Shown here in pieces: positions 44,011 to 55,810 of a stretch of 64,000 nucleotides of DNA. This DNA comes from Heterohyrax brucei. Its lineage: Eukaryota > Chordata > Mammalia > Hyracoidea > Procaviidae. The notes under the pieces were generated by a model. The model saw only the letters and a program-made list of their open reading frames with translations, was not told where the DNA came from and searched no databases. Both the position numbers and the translations under genes were made by a program. The stretch spans positions 160,016,329 to 160,080,328 of the forward strand of contig CM053143.1 in the NCBI GenBank assembly GCA_028571685.1, read 5' to 3'. How positions within the stretch are numbered: position 1 is the first letter of the stretch; every line of letters begins with the position of its first letter.

Positions 44011-45251
44011 TGCTGAAAATGCACTGAAGCTAACTGCAAGATTTTTACAAGGTTCAGATACTTAAAGAAAGACCAAAAAATCCCAGTGATTATACTGTTT
44101 TTTTGTGTGTATGTATGTGTTTATGTATCAGTGATACCGGAGAAAGTATATTTGAAAACATATACTTGATTATGAGTATAAATTTGTAAATGTTAGCGTG
44201 ATTTTGATAACTGCATTATGTATCTTACAAACTAAAAATTGCATGTTTCAAATAGGTAAAAATACTTAAAGTTGGCAAAAAATTCCACACAATTCTCCCT
44301 AATATTTCTAAGAGAATACTGTAATATTACTTATTTTAATTAGAACATTGCTAGCTTTGACTTTATGCAGTTCACTTTTTGCATTAAGTTTAATTTCTAT
44401 AACATACAGACTTCCAGCCCATTATTTTTCTAATCCAAAGTATTTCTAGTATAATAATAATAGCTAACTATAAAGTTGTAAATAGAATTATAAAACAAAC
44501 TATGAAATTCAGCAAATTGTTTCCCATCTCTTTTTCACTGAAAGTCGGTTCAGAAGTCACTTTTTAGAAATACAACTACTACATGTATAAAAACTTGCCA
44601 TAATTTCATGAAACTGTATACTACTCCAGTGAAATATATTTCTATTAGTTGACATCATGTTTTTCTAAGTTACCTGGCAAAAGTAAACTTACTTTTGATT
44701 CTCTGACACACCCTGTGTCTTCCAACAGTCTCAGAAAAAAATGAAATTTGAGACAAACCAACCTTAGAAAACAAATCTTAGAAAAGCCAAGGGTTTTGCA
44801 AAAAAATGTACCTGAGGGTTTTTTTGCAAAAGCTGCTAGCTTTTCCAAGATGGTTATAAGCTGGCTGCTCACCCAGATGGAACTCAGGCACAACTTATGC
44901 ATTATGTGATTCTTATGAAAACAGGACAGCTTTTTCTCAATTTTAACTGCAGAAATGTAGCAATGAAGTTCAGTTATCAATTTGTTAATTGTCTAGGATC
45001 TTTTTACCATAAACTTCTTCCTTGTTGCTTGAAAACAAAAGAGAGCTAAAAAGTTACAATGATGTATTTTCCTTGAATACATACAACGAAATTGTTTTCA
45101 AAACCCTTTTCTAGAAATACATCTTGACAGGAAAACTCAGGGGACTATTAATCTCCTTCTAATTAACAGGAAATATTGGTCCTCCTAATGAGCTGTTTAC
45201 TGGATTCAAATATTATGCTGGGGTCTTTTGCATAAAAAGAAGATGAATGTA
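44011..45251. other. Unrecognised DNA
   Basis: No named element. A 111-codon frame (44645-44980, minus) has no recognisable domain and low-complexity flanks; chance is the likely explanation. Confidence 0.4.
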
Positions 45252-45413
45252 CACTGAAGCCAAATCCACTGCCACCAAGTTGATGCTGTCTCATGGTGAC
45301 CCTGTATGACAGGGGAGAACTGCCCCACAGAGTTTCCAAGGAGCACTTGGCAGATTTCAACTACCAGTCTTGTTAGCAGTCATAGCACTTAAGCACTATG
45401 CCACTAGGGTTTT
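45252..45413 (-). repeat. AfroSINE with target-site duplication
   Basis: A minus-strand full-length copy: 'actgaagccaaatccactgc', 'gaccctgtatgacaggggag', 'cttggcagatttcaactacc', head 'ttaagcactatgccactagg'. It is flanked by 'tgaatgta' on both sides (45244-45251 and 45414-45421), a clean 8-bp target duplication. Confidence 0.93.
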
Positions 45414-46966
45414 TGAATGTATGCATATGTATTTTTAATTTTATTTTTTATTGATTACAGTAAAAGAATAAAATTTTTAACATCTATCAATTATATCATC
45501 TATGATAAACTCTCAGCCCCCCACCCACCCGTATATCCAACATAGTCATTTTCTTCTGAGGATAATTCTCTTGTTAAGTCCTTAGAGCAGGGGGGGAATA
45601 CAAAATCTGTCCTTTTGATACTGAATGATTTCACTCAGCATGATCTCTTCCAGGTGAGACCATGTTATGAAACATTGTCTAAAACTGTCATTGTTTTTAT
45701 CATAGCATAGTGTTCCATTGAGAATATGTACCACAGTTTGCTTATCCATTCACCTGTTGATGGGCATTGGGGTTGATTCCAACTTTTTGCTATTGTGGAC
45801 TGTGCTGCAACAAACGTTCGTGTACATGTGTCTGTTCATGTGACAACCTTTGCTTCTAAAGGATAAATTCCGAGCAGTGGAATTACAGGATCAAATTGGA
45901 TATCTATTTCCAGCTTTTTAAGGAAGTACCAGATTGTTTTCCAAAGGGTTGTAAAATTTTGCAATCCCACCAGCAGTGCAGGAAAGTTCCAATTTCTCCA
46001 CAGCCTTGCCAGCATTTGTTGCTTTGTGTTTTTTGGATCATGGCCAATCTTGTTGGGGTGAGATGGTATCTCATTGTAGTTTTGATTTGAATTTCTTTAA
46101 TAGCTAATGATCATGAGCAATTCTGTATGTGTCATTTGGCTGCTTGGATATCCTCTTTAGAAAAATGTCTATCTCCTTTGTCCATCGCTTAATTGGATTA
46201 TTTGTCCTTTTCTTGTTGATATTCTGCAATATCTTACAGGTTATGGAAATCAAGTGTTGGTCTGATGTATAGTTGCCAAATATTTTTTTCCCATTTTGTG
46301 GGTGGCCTTTTAATTCTTTTGATGAAGTCTTTAGATGAACAAAAGTGTTTGGTTCTTAGTAATTCTCATTTATCTGTTTTCTCTTCTGTTGATTGTGCTT
46401 TGTCAGATTTTGAAGTCTGCCTACATTGTGTCCATTGTTGATCCTATTTTATCTTGGATAGCTTTACCATTTTAAACTTAATATTTAGGTCTCTTATCCA
46501 ATTTGAGTTGGTTTCTGTATAAAGTGTGAGATATGGGTTTTGTTTCAATTTTTTGCAGATGGATATCCAACTGTGCTAGCACCATTTGTTAAAGAGACTG
46601 TTCTTACCCCAGTTTAAAATCTTGATGCCTTTGTCAAATATCAACTGTTCATCGGAGGATGGTGGCATCTCTGGGTTCTCAACTCTGCTTCGTTCATCTA
46701 TTATATCTCTTTTTATACCAGTACCAGGCTGTTTTGACTACTGTGGCTGTGTAATAGGTTCTAAAGTCTGGTAGTCAAAGGCCTCCCAGTGTGTTCCTCT
46801 TCAGTAGTGCTTTGCGTATCAGAGGTTTCTTCCCTTTCCAAACAAAGTTGATGATTTGTTTCTCCACCTAATTAAAAAATGTAGCTGGAATTTGTACTAG
46901 GATTGCTTTATATAAGTAGATTGCTTTGGGTAAAACAGACATTTTCACAATCCTATGTTTTCCTAT

Positions 46967-47374
46967 TCATGAGCACGGTAGATTACTCCATTTATGTAAG
47001 TCTCCCTTAGTTTCTTGTAATAAAGTTTTGCAGTTCTCTTTGTAAAGGTCTCTCATTTGTCCGGTTAGGTTTATTCCTAGGTATTTTATCTTCTTGGGGG
47101 CTATGGTAAATGGAATTGATTTGCTGATTTCTTCTTTAATAATCTCTCTGTTTGTATAAAGGAATCCTATTGATTTACTTATGTTTATCTTGTGTCCTGT
47201 TACTTTGCTGAACTCTACTATTAGTTCCAATAATTTACTTATGGATTCCTTTGGATTTTCTGTATAAACAATCATACCATCTTCAAATAGAGAGATTTTT
47301 ACTTCTTCATTGCTGATATGGATGCCCTTTATTTCTTTGTGTTGTCTAATTACTCTGGCTAGATCTTCTAGCAC
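46967..47374 (-). pseudogene. L1 ORF2 reverse-transcriptase fragment
   Basis: A 135-codon stretch of the polymerase domain. Around residue 30 the catalytic F-A-D-D reads F-E-D-G and is followed by 'MIVYTENP', the L1 signature after the active site. '[12 protein letters not shown]' and '[11 protein letters not shown]' follow as in L1 ORF2. Loss of the second aspartate makes the polymerase inactive. It is the longest surviving piece of the domain; the frame breaks on both sides. Confidence 0.92.
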
Positions 47375-48584
47375 AATGTTGAGTAGAAGTGGGGAGAGTG
47401 GGCATCCTTATCTAGTTCCCATTCTCAAAGGAAATTCTTTCAGTCTTTCACCATTCAGGACAATGAAGGCAGTTGGCTTTGTGTAAGCATGACTGAATGT
47501 TGAACTTTGTCAAATGCCTTTTCTGCATGAATTGACAGAATCAGGTGATTCAAATTTTTTCTTATTAATATGGTTGGTTACATAAAGTGTTTTTCTGATG
47601 TTGAGCCAGACTTACATCCCTGGGATGAACCAACTTGATCATGATGAATGATGAATTTTTATATGCTGTTGAATTCTATTGGCTAGAATTTTGTTGAATA
47701 TTTTTGCATCTAGGTTCATGAGTGATATTGGTCTGTAATTTTCATTTTTTGGGGATCTTTCCCTGGCTTTTGGTATGAGGGTTATGCTGGCTTCCTAGAA
47801 AGAATCTGAGAGTATGCCATCTCTTTCTATGTTGTGAAATAGCCTCAATAGTATTGGAGTTAACTTTTCTCTAAAAGTTTGGTAGAATTTTCTGGTGATG
47901 CTATCTGGGCCAGGACTTTTTTGGTTGGTAGGTTTTTGATGACTTTTTCAATCTCTTCCTTTGTGATAGATTTATTAAGTTGATCTACTTCTCTTTGTGA
48001 TAATCCTGGTCAGTGATAGGAATCTAGAAATTTGTCCATTTCCTCAAACTTGTTAGAGTACAGCCTTTCATAGTATTCTGTTATGATATTTTCTTATTTC
48101 AGCTTGGTCTGTTGTAACAACTTGCATTTCACTTCTTAATTGGGTTATTTGTATCTTCTGCTGTGTTTCTTTTGTAAGTTTAGCCACTGGTTTTCCAATT
48201 TTGTTGACATTTTCAAAGAACCAGCTTTTGGTTTTGTTAATTTTTTTCAATTTTCTAACTCATTTAGTTCTGCTGCAGTCTTTATAATCTGTTTTCTTCT
48301 GGTGCCTGAGAGGTTCTTCTGTTGCTCTCTTTCTACTTGTTCAAGCTATAAGGTTAATTCTTTAATTTGGGTCCTTTCTTCTTTCTGGATGTGTGCAGTT
48401 GTGGAGATAAACTGACCTCTGAGCACATCCTAGTAGGATGTGTTTTCATTCTCATTTGAGTTCATAAATTTATTTATTTTGTCCTTGATTTCTTCTATAA
48501 CCCAAGGCTTTTTGAGCAAAGTATTATTCAGTTTCCATAAGTCTGAATTTCTACCTATGAATTTTCTGTTATTGATTGCAACTT

Positions 48585-49019
48585 TTATAACTCTGTGGTC
48601 CGAGAAGTTAATTTGCAGTAATCAGTGGTTTGGATTTTACAGAGAATTACTTTATGACCTAACACATGGTCTGTTCTGGAGAATGTTCCATGTGCATTGA
48701 AGAAGGTGTACTTATTCACTGATGGATGAAAAGATCTGTATATGTTGATAAGGTCAAGTTGGTTGATTGCTGCAATAAGATCTTCTGTATCTTTGCTGAG
48801 CTGTTTTCCAGATGATCTATCCATAACTGAAAGGGGAGTGTTGAAGTCTCCAAGTATTACTGTGGAATGATCTATCTCATTTTTCAGTGTTGTCAACATT
48901 TGTTCAATGTATTTAGGTGCTCTGGTATTGAGTGCATAAATATTTAACACTGTTAAGTCCTGATTGAGTGCTGAATCTTCCAGCAATAAGTAGTGACCAT
49001 CCTTGTCCACAATAGTCAA
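48585..49019 (-). pseudogene. L1 ORF2 endonuclease fragment
   Basis: 144 codons of the AP-type endonuclease domain: 'LTVLNIYALN' early, 'VILGDFNTPLS' near residue 55 (the D-x-N motif), 'NKYTFFNAHGTFSRTDHVLG' near residues 102-121, matching the S-R-I-D-Y-I-L motif of L1. It continues the domain begun at 49278, from which it is separated by a frame break. Confidence 0.92.
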
Positions 49020-49089
49020 TTTTGCATTAAAAATCTATTTTATCTGAGTTTAGTATTGCTACACCTGTGCTTCTTTGTATATTGTTAGC

Positions 49090-49278
49090 TTAGTATATAT
49101 TATTCCATCCTTTAATTTTCAATTTCTTCATATCTTGAAGTCTAAGATGTGTTTCTTGTAAACGACATATAGACAGGTCAAGTATTTTGATACAAGATGT
49201 CACTCGCTGTCTCTTCACTGGAGCATTCAGTCTCTTTACATACGGTGTAATTATTGATAGATATGTGCTGAGTGCCAT
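49090..49278 (-). pseudogene. L1 ORF2 N-terminus fragment
   Basis: 62 codons starting at the ORF2 initiator: 'LNAPVKRQRV' (L1 'LNAPIKRHR' block), then 'ICRLQETHLRLQD' containing the catalytic glutamate of the endonuclease, then 'LKIKGWNNIY'. The frame breaks before the next piece. Confidence 0.9.
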
Positions 49279-49767
49279 GATTGTGATGTAATTACTTTTA
49301 TGTTGATGTTTCCTATAGTGATCTTAATGTTCTGTTCTGGGCCATTCTTCATTATAGGTTGTTGTTTCAATGTTGGTTTTGTGTTCATTGAGACTCTGTA
49401 TTGCATTTCTTATTTTGATACAACACATTGTTAATTTGCTTTATGGATACATGTATTGTCCCCCTTAACATACTAAGATTAAACCCAATTTTAACTACTG
49501 AGTAATTCTGAAACTTCCTCTGCATCTGAAACAACTATAATTACTGTAGTGTATCCCTCTTTTAATGTGATGATATTATAGTTGTCATGATATGATCACA
49601 GATTCCCTCATTTTAATACTGTAGTTTTGATTAATTTTTGTGACTTTCCTAACTGATTAGGATTTTGGATGATGTGTCCTGAATTGTCACCTTAAATACA
49701 CATTTAGTGGTACTGTTTTTCTAAGGGAAGAGCTTCTTTCAATATTTCATGTAATTTTGGTTAGTTT

Positions 49768-50052
49768 TTACAAAGTCACTAAACTTCTCTTTGTCTTCAA
49801 AAGGCGTAATTTCACCATTATATTTGACAGATACTTTGCAGGACAAATAATTCTTGGATGGAAGCTTTTCTCCTTAAGGGCTCTGAATGTGTTTGCCCAC
49901 TGTTTTCTAGTCAGCATTGTTTCTGCAGGGAAGTCAGATGAAGGCCTACAGGGTTTCCCTAGGACTATTAGCTTTGCTTTGAGTCTTGCTGTCTTCAGAA
50001 GCATCTGTTTACCTTTTATCTTATTAAGCATGATTATAATATGTCTTGGCAT
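49768..50052 (-). pseudogene. L1 ORF1 C-terminal domain fragment
   Basis: 94 codons of the nucleic-acid-binding C-terminal part: 'MPRHIIIMLNKIKGKQMLL', 'PSSDFPAETMLTRKQW', 'LKEKSFHPRIICPAKY' align with the L1 ORF1p RRM/CTD region ('PRHIIVRF', 'SAETLQARREW', 'PRISYPAKL'). The stop at 49768 may be the natural end or an early one. Confidence 0.9.
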
Positions 50053-50246
50053 CTTAATTTTGGGGTCTTGCTTTTGTGGTATTCAGTAAACATCTTGGAT
50101 ACCTATGCTCTCTTTGTTCATAATCTCAGGAAGGTTTTCTGTCAGCATCTCTACATCAATACTCTCTATATTGTCATTAATCCTCCCTTGTTCAGGAACT
50201 CCAATTAAACATAAATTATTCTTCTTAATGGAGTCTTACATGTTTC

Positions 50247-50438
50247 TTAATGCTTCTTCATTTTTCTTATTTCTTTTTCCAGATTTCTCCTCATAAATGC
50301 TGGTGTCAGTTGTTCTGTCTTCAAGGTCATGAGTCTAACTTCTATCTGTTCTACCTTACTCTTTTGGCTTTGGATTGAATTGCCTAACTCTGTAATTTTG
50401 TTATTGATCTGATGTATTTCAGATTGTTGATGTTCCAT
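50247..50438 (-). pseudogene. L1 ORF1 coiled-coil fragment
   Basis: 63 codons rich in Glu, Lys, Gln and Ile with heptad character ('EIHQINNKITELGN', 'VEQIEVRLMTLKTE'), the coiled coil that trimerises ORF1p. Between it and the C-terminal piece another frame reads the L-I-G-V-P-E motif (about 50195-50215, minus strand), the start of the RRM. Confidence 0.85.
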
Positions 50439-51299
50439 CAGTTCAAATAGCTTACTAAATTTTTCATTTTGCTCTACTGCATTTTGTTTAATCTCTAGGA
50501 GGGTTCTATATATAATTCATTTATCTTCATCTGGGAAATTTTTTAAATCTTTATTTTGGGAATTCCCTGGAGCATTTGAAAGCTGCATCTTTAAATGATT
50601 AATTATGGTCTGCTGCCTGTGTGCCATCTAGACACTGTTTGATTTCTCTGATATTGGATCTAAGAGAATTATTGATCAGCAGCTGTCTCTAATACTCTAG
50701 TGATTTGCCCCAGGTGGACTCTCTGTGGTGGAAGTCTCTGCTTATTAGGTGGCAAAGAGGCCACCTACCCTACTTATGGAGAAACTGGGGGCTGTCAGCC
50801 AACCCTACAATGTGGGTCAGAGAAGAGTGGGAAGAAAAGATGCCAGGCCTCTCAACAGGCAGATCTCCAGGCAAATACATACGTTTCTCAGCCTTAGAAG
50901 TAAACTTGACTTCTATACAGACAGCTGTGCAGGTGTTGAACTAGGAGCTGTCCAATGTGCTAGACAAAACAGACAAGAGCAGCAGACTCCACCTTCCAGC
51001 TGATAATGAAAGTATATTAACAGCCATTAGAGGAAGCTGCAGTTCTCTGATACTGTTAAACAGCAGAAGCAGAGGTCAGACAGCTGTTGCCTCAATTTTG
51101 AGAGGGGCAGATTAGTCTGTTACTGGTGCCTAGTTAAATATCCTAGTCCTAGGGAGTCCTCAAATGTTCAGTGCTCCATACAAATATCATCCAGGCCTTA
51201 GTTCTCAGAGGGAAATGAGGAGACGCATTTCTACTCTGCCATCTTTTAGTGATCCCTCTCCCTGTGAAATGAGTGTATATTAAAGTGATGTTTTAATAC

Positions 51300-51490
51300 T
51301 GTTAGCTTCTGTCCAGTTGATTCTGACTCCTGACACCCCAATCTACAGAGTAGAAGTCTGTTCCACAGGGTATTCAAGGTTGTGACTTTTAGGAAATAAA
51401 TTGCCAGGCCTGTCTTCCGGGTGTCTCTGGGTGCATTACAGCCACCAACGTTTTCTGCTAACAATTGAACACTTAACAATTTGCTTCACC
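51300..51490 (-). repeat. AfroSINE, long variant
   Basis: A minus-strand copy: 'tgttagcttctgtccagttg', 'ctacagagtagaagtctgtt', 'ggtattcaaggttgtgactt', 'ttgccaggcctgtcttccgg', head 'gaacacttaacaatttgctt'. It shows the full extra internal block. Confidence 0.9.
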
Positions 51491-52189
51491 TGAGAACTCT
51501 GAGTACAATGATAGCACATCATTTCATTTCATACATTCCATATTTCTCTGTAGGTTGATGATAACCTTAGAGGAAAGGGTAAAGACATGAATACATGGTA
51601 AAATACATTATATTGCAAAGGAAACAAGTTTTGCTTTCATGTGTATACTGGATCTTCACAGATTTCCAATTTTTATGGTGTGTATTTTATTAAAGTCTCA
51701 AAGAAATGTACTAGTAAAATAAAACCCAGAAAATCAGGGAAATGATCTACGTTTATATTATTCTTTCTAGTCCTCTCTCCTAACAATTTGCTTGTTCTCC
51801 AAATGGAACTAACGCATGCTTCCTTGGTTTACTAATTTCCTTTTTTTCGCCACCAGTGTGCATGTTGGGAATTAGGACTGTATGTCATCTCTGTCTCTTT
51901 TGCACACAGCACCTGCAGGGCCCTTGTTTATAATAGGCACTATGTCAACTAATTTCAATACTGGATAAAAGATGGGTGAGTAAAGTTGCAGATTTTGTAA
52001 ACAACACTGTAAATTGATTTTGAATAAACATAAAAGTATTTAAGCATCTCCATGATATTTTCTCACATATATTCTTACTTTGAGATTTGTATTTCCAATA
52101 TTGACCTTAGCTCTCCATTTCCAAGTTACGTGATTCAAAATTGAAAAGAAAAGTAACTTTGGTTGCTTTTTTTAAGGAAAGTTCCAGTC
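51491..52189. other. Unrecognised DNA
   Basis: No element was recognised. Confidence 0.35.
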
Positions 52190-52340
52190 AGCCAAAACCC
52201 ATTGCTGTCAAGTTGATTTTCCCTGACAGTGATCCTATAGAACAGAGTAGAACTGCAGAATAAGATTTCCAAGGTGAGACTGGTAGATTTAAACTGCTGA
52301 CTGTTGTTTAGCAGCCTACCTTATAACCACTGTGCCCAGA
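52190..52340 (-). repeat. AfroSINE
   Basis: A minus-strand copy: 'cagccaaaacccattgctgt', 'gatcctatagaacagagtag', 'ctggtagatttaaactgctg', head 'cttataaccactgtgccca'. Confidence 0.9.
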
Positions 52341-52538
52341 ACTCTACAAAAGTAGTAATTGTGTGACTTAAATGAATAAAATCACTTTGACATTATTTTC
52401 GAATGGCAATTTAAAATTAATCTTGTTCAATTTTCATAGCCAAGACAATTTGATGTTATATGTCATACAGAAATATTTATTTATAGCTAAAGATACAATG
52501 ATGGGTTATGTGGACACAAATCTATTACATACAAGGAC

Positions 52539-53055
52539 TGATAGGTTCACAAACTCATCCTACAATAGGTTCTACAAACCTCACTGCTGAATATCACTAC
52601 TGTAACCTTAGAAGTACTCCACTTTGAAACTATGCCCCCATGCCAATGCCTAGTCTACCCTTCAAAGCAATTTTGGAACACTTTTCCTGGAATGGCCATC
52701 AGAGCTGTCATCATATTATCCCCTGATGTCCTGAATGTCATCAAAATGTCTTCCTTTCAATATTTCCTTTATCTTTGAGTAAAGTTAAAAAGTCACTGGG
52801 GGCCAGATCTGGTGAGTAGGGAGGGGGTTTCAATACAGTTGTTTACTGGCTAAAAACTGCCTCACAGACAACCATATGCTTAAGTTCATAAACTTGCCAC
52901 CATGCCACTATGAGCAGTGGCCATTCCAGAAAGTTCTAAAATTGCTGTGAAGGATGTACTACATGCTGGTGTAGAATACCTCAAAGGTGGCTGTAGTGAC
53001 ATTCAGCAGTGAGACATGTCACACTTTTCTGGGGTGAATTCTTGACCGTGATTGG
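52539..53055 (-). mobile_element. Palindromic mariner-derived element, copy 3
   Basis: The same family and orientation as copy 2: 'tgataggttcacaaactcat' at the left, 'tcactgctgaatatcactac', 'gcctagtctacccttcaaag', reversed transposase blocks 'gatgtcctgaatgtcatcaa' and 'ttgagtaaagttaaaaagtc', and an inverted right arm 'tggctgtagtgacattcagc'. The right terminus is diverged ('gaattcttgaccgtgattgg'). Part of the left inner arm carries small deletions. Confidence 0.83.
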
Positions 53056-53869
53056 AAATTCTCATATCACAGATGACCCTGGTAGTATTTGCAATACTAG
53101 TAGCATCATAGCAGCATTAAACCAACGTGCAAGCAGCTACAGAGTGATAAACTGACTGACTGATTATGAATTTTAATAGTAAATGTTACTAACTAGTGAA
53201 TCAAGAAACACATATCAAGTTATTTCTAAATTTGACATTCTTATTTATTCAAGAAATATGATGAATATCACAGGAATTTTTTTTTTCTGTAGAGTACATG
53301 AAGATTTGTTTCATGTGCACAAAAAGATATTAAATGAGTTTGAAGATAGTGATTACAAATATCAATAAGCAAGTCTTTGATGTCTCTGAATCCCATTATT
53401 TATTTTTTTCCTATTAAATGCATCTTCAATCTGTTTCTTTCCTTCCTTCAGTTTTATTAAATTCTGATCATCTTTGACTAAAATCCTACCATACAGTCTA
53501 TGTCCTAGTACTCCAGCTTCCAGTCTGATCACCTACCAATCTATGTCACATGCCACCAACAGACTCCTATCACCAGGATAAAAAAATTGTTATGGCCTAT
53601 TTTTGCTAAAAATGCTCTAAAAGCCAACAAATATAATGAGAGAAAAAAAAAAAGAAGTAAAAGAGAGAATGAGTCCAATTTACGTGTCAAGGAACATATA
53701 GACTACTGCCAAATTTTCTAGGTTCAGCATTCTTCAACACAGAGCTTAAAATTAATCCCTCCCATTCAAACTATGGGACAAGTACATAGGGAGAGGGAAG
53801 TGAATTGCATGTTTATGAACACAAAAACAACGCTTAGTCAATAATTACAAACGCCTCAGTTCCACACTT
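53056..53869. other. Unrecognised DNA
   Basis: No recognised repeat or exon; T10 at about 53279 and A-runs near 53642. Confidence 0.35.
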
Positions 53870-53965
53870 CTTTCTTGTTTATTAACTGTGTAGTCTTGAG
53901 TAAGATATTTAACTTCTCAGAGTTTCCTTTGAAAGAGAGACATGAGAAAGATGAAAAAGACGAAG
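53870..53965 (+). repeat. Possible MIR SINE fragment
   Basis: 'tattaactgtgtagtcttga' then 'taagatatttaacttctcag' and 'agtttcctttgaaagag' follow the MIR core order on the plus strand. Confidence 0.55.
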
Positions 53966-55327
53966 AATGAGACTAACAGACAGCAGGGACAACTGAGTTT
54001 CCTAACACAGTGTTTCAAGTACTCAGTCTCTCAATAAACGGTCATTTCATGAGAAATACTGTGTGGTATCTGGCAAAACACCTTTACTGTTCCAAAGGGG
54101 AGGAAAAAGTGATGTAAATGTGAAGAAGATCAACATGAGTGATATAAAAAAGTAAGTTAACGTATTACGACAATGACATTTCAAGCTGGAAGTCTTAATG
54201 CTTCTTTCCAATATTAATTTCCCTTCATATTAAAATATGAGCAATTGTTTTGGTTATTGGTGTTTCTGATAAAACATAGCCACGAAAACAAGAGTAAGTG
54301 TTAAACTGTCAGCTCTCTGTAGGAGATCCTACACTATATGAATATTTTCTCCTTAAAACTCTGAAAATGGAATGTTGACTAAATATCCTGTCTTATATGC
54401 TCAAAATAGATGTCTCCAGATATGGTAATATTTGGATATTTAATGACATCTGAAGAACAATACAGATAAAAATTTTGTGTTTTACCTGGAATTTATGCGG
54501 CTTTCCTAAGACTAGAGGGCAAATACAAGTTCTTCCTGTTAGGCTCGCTCGTCTCAGTTTACAGCTTTTCTTTATTAACTCTTCTGCTGCTACCTAATTC
54601 TGGTACGTGGCCAGCCTGTCATAGTCGTATTTGCAAAATCACCACTGAGTTTACAGACTAGCTCCTTTCCAAGAGCTTGTAATCGATGATCCTATCATTC
54701 TACTTAATGTTAAGTATAGTTTGTAGGTGCCACTGATGGAACTGTTCAAAAAGTCAGATGTGACTTTGGTAACAGATTAAACGTTATCTTTAATTAATGG
54801 ATCAGTGCAAAGAAAGGAAAATGTAAAACTACAAGCTCTTCACATCCTAGACCCAGGCAACTTGACATTTGCATTGAAATCTCTTCATTTTGTCTTTCAT
54901 AGAATGATGTGTTACCTTTATCTTTTAAATTAAGCAAAGCATAATGCTTACTGAAGAAAAAATTCATATCACTTGGAAAGTCATGTTTATAGATGGGCTG
55001 CAGAATTTTAAGTACAGGCAAAGACAATCATCGAAATGGAACAAAAGCAGTTCACAAAACTTGTTTGGGATATTTGTGCAGTGTTATCAACAACTACCAA
55101 TATATTATTTCACTTTTCTTCATGTCTAAATTAGTTGTAACAACACTGTAAATTTCTCTTTATGAAAAACATACTTTAAATGTGTATTTAAAATTTTCCA
55201 CATTTTACCTTTGAACTTCCTGTTGCTAAAAATTGATGTATTGCAGCTGATATACTGTAGTATTAAATAGATCTTTATTTTGTTTCATAATAAGTTAACA
55301 TATGAGTGTTTATTATTATTACTATAA
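53966..55327. other. Unrecognised, repeat-poor DNA
   Basis: About 1.35 kb with no recognisable element. Two overlapping opposite-strand frames near 54794-55129 are short and chance-like. Confidence 0.4.
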
Positions 55328-55486
55328 TAAACCAAACCCAGTGCTGTCAAATTGATTCGTACTCATAGTGACCATGCAGGACAGAGCAGAACTGCTCCGT
55401 GGAGTTCCCAGGAGCACCTGGTGGATTTGAACTGCTGACCTTTGGGTTAGCAGACATAGAACTTAGTCACTATGCCACCAGGATTT
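55328..55486 (-). repeat. AfroSINE
   Basis: A minus-strand full-length copy: 'aaaccaaacccagtgctgtc', 'gaccatgcaggacagagcag', 'ggtggatttgaactgctgac', head 'cttagtcactatgccaccag'. Confidence 0.93.
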
Positions 55487-55560
55487 AAAATCTATATTTG
55501 GTAATAATCTGAAAATAATATATAACATTTTATTTCCTTAAAAGTATCCACCCTCATTAC

Positions 55561-55600
55561 ACATACATACATACATATACATACACACACACACACATAA
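55561..55600. repeat. (ACAT)n/(CA)n microsatellite
   Basis: 'acatacatacatacatatac' passes into a pure CA run. It is adjacent to a rearranged AfroSINE fragment. Confidence 0.92.
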
Positions 55601-55796
55601 AAACCCTGCAGGGCAGTTTTGTGTAAATATATATAACCACTACACCACCAGGACTTGTGGATTAAAAGTTCAGTGACTAACCAAAGGGCTGACAGTTTGA
55701 ATCCACCAGGAGCTCCTTAGAAACCGTGTGGGGCAGGTCCATACTGCCTCATAGGGTTCCTATGAGTTAGAGTCAACTCAACAGTACCAGGTTTTA
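55601..55796 (+). repeat. Rearranged AfroSINE
   Basis: The body reads on the plus strand ('gggctgacagtttgaatcca', 'aaaccgtgtggggcaggtcc', 'cctatgagttagagtcaact'). In front of it are a plus-strand middle piece ('aaaaccctgcagggcagttt') and a minus-strand head ('ataaccactacaccaccagg'). At least two copies have therefore been broken and joined, perhaps by recombination at the microsatellite. Confidence 0.8.
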
Positions 55797-55810
55797 TATG
55801 TCTGTTTTAC

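Larger units (their letters stand above)
45423..51262 (-). mobile_element. Near full-length L1 LINE, inactive
   Basis: A minus-strand L1 of about 5.8 kb. The 3' end lies at the T-rich sequence near 45430. The 5' end lies near 51250, where the plus strand shows 'ctgccatcttttagtgatcc', the reverse of an L1 5' UTR 'aagatggcag' block. ORF1 (about 49768-50700) and ORF2 (about 45560-49278) are present in pieces with frameshifts and stops. The ~490 bp between the ORF1 stop (49768) and the ORF2 start (49278) is much longer than the ~60 bp of human L1. The left flank is an AfroSINE. Confidence 0.92.

Noticed and set aside
44645-44980. 111-codon minus-strand frame
   Set aside because: No recognisable domain. 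Length is within chance expectation for AT-rich DNA searched in six frames.
48140-48700. Plus-strand Phe/Ser-rich frames
   Set aside because: Antisense shadows of the minus-strand L1 ORF2.
45414-51280. Target-site duplication of the L1 ('tgaatgtat' versus 'tgagtgtat')
   Set aside because: The left copy is already explained as the AfroSINE's own 8-bp duplication. The right match is short and imperfect, so I do not claim it.
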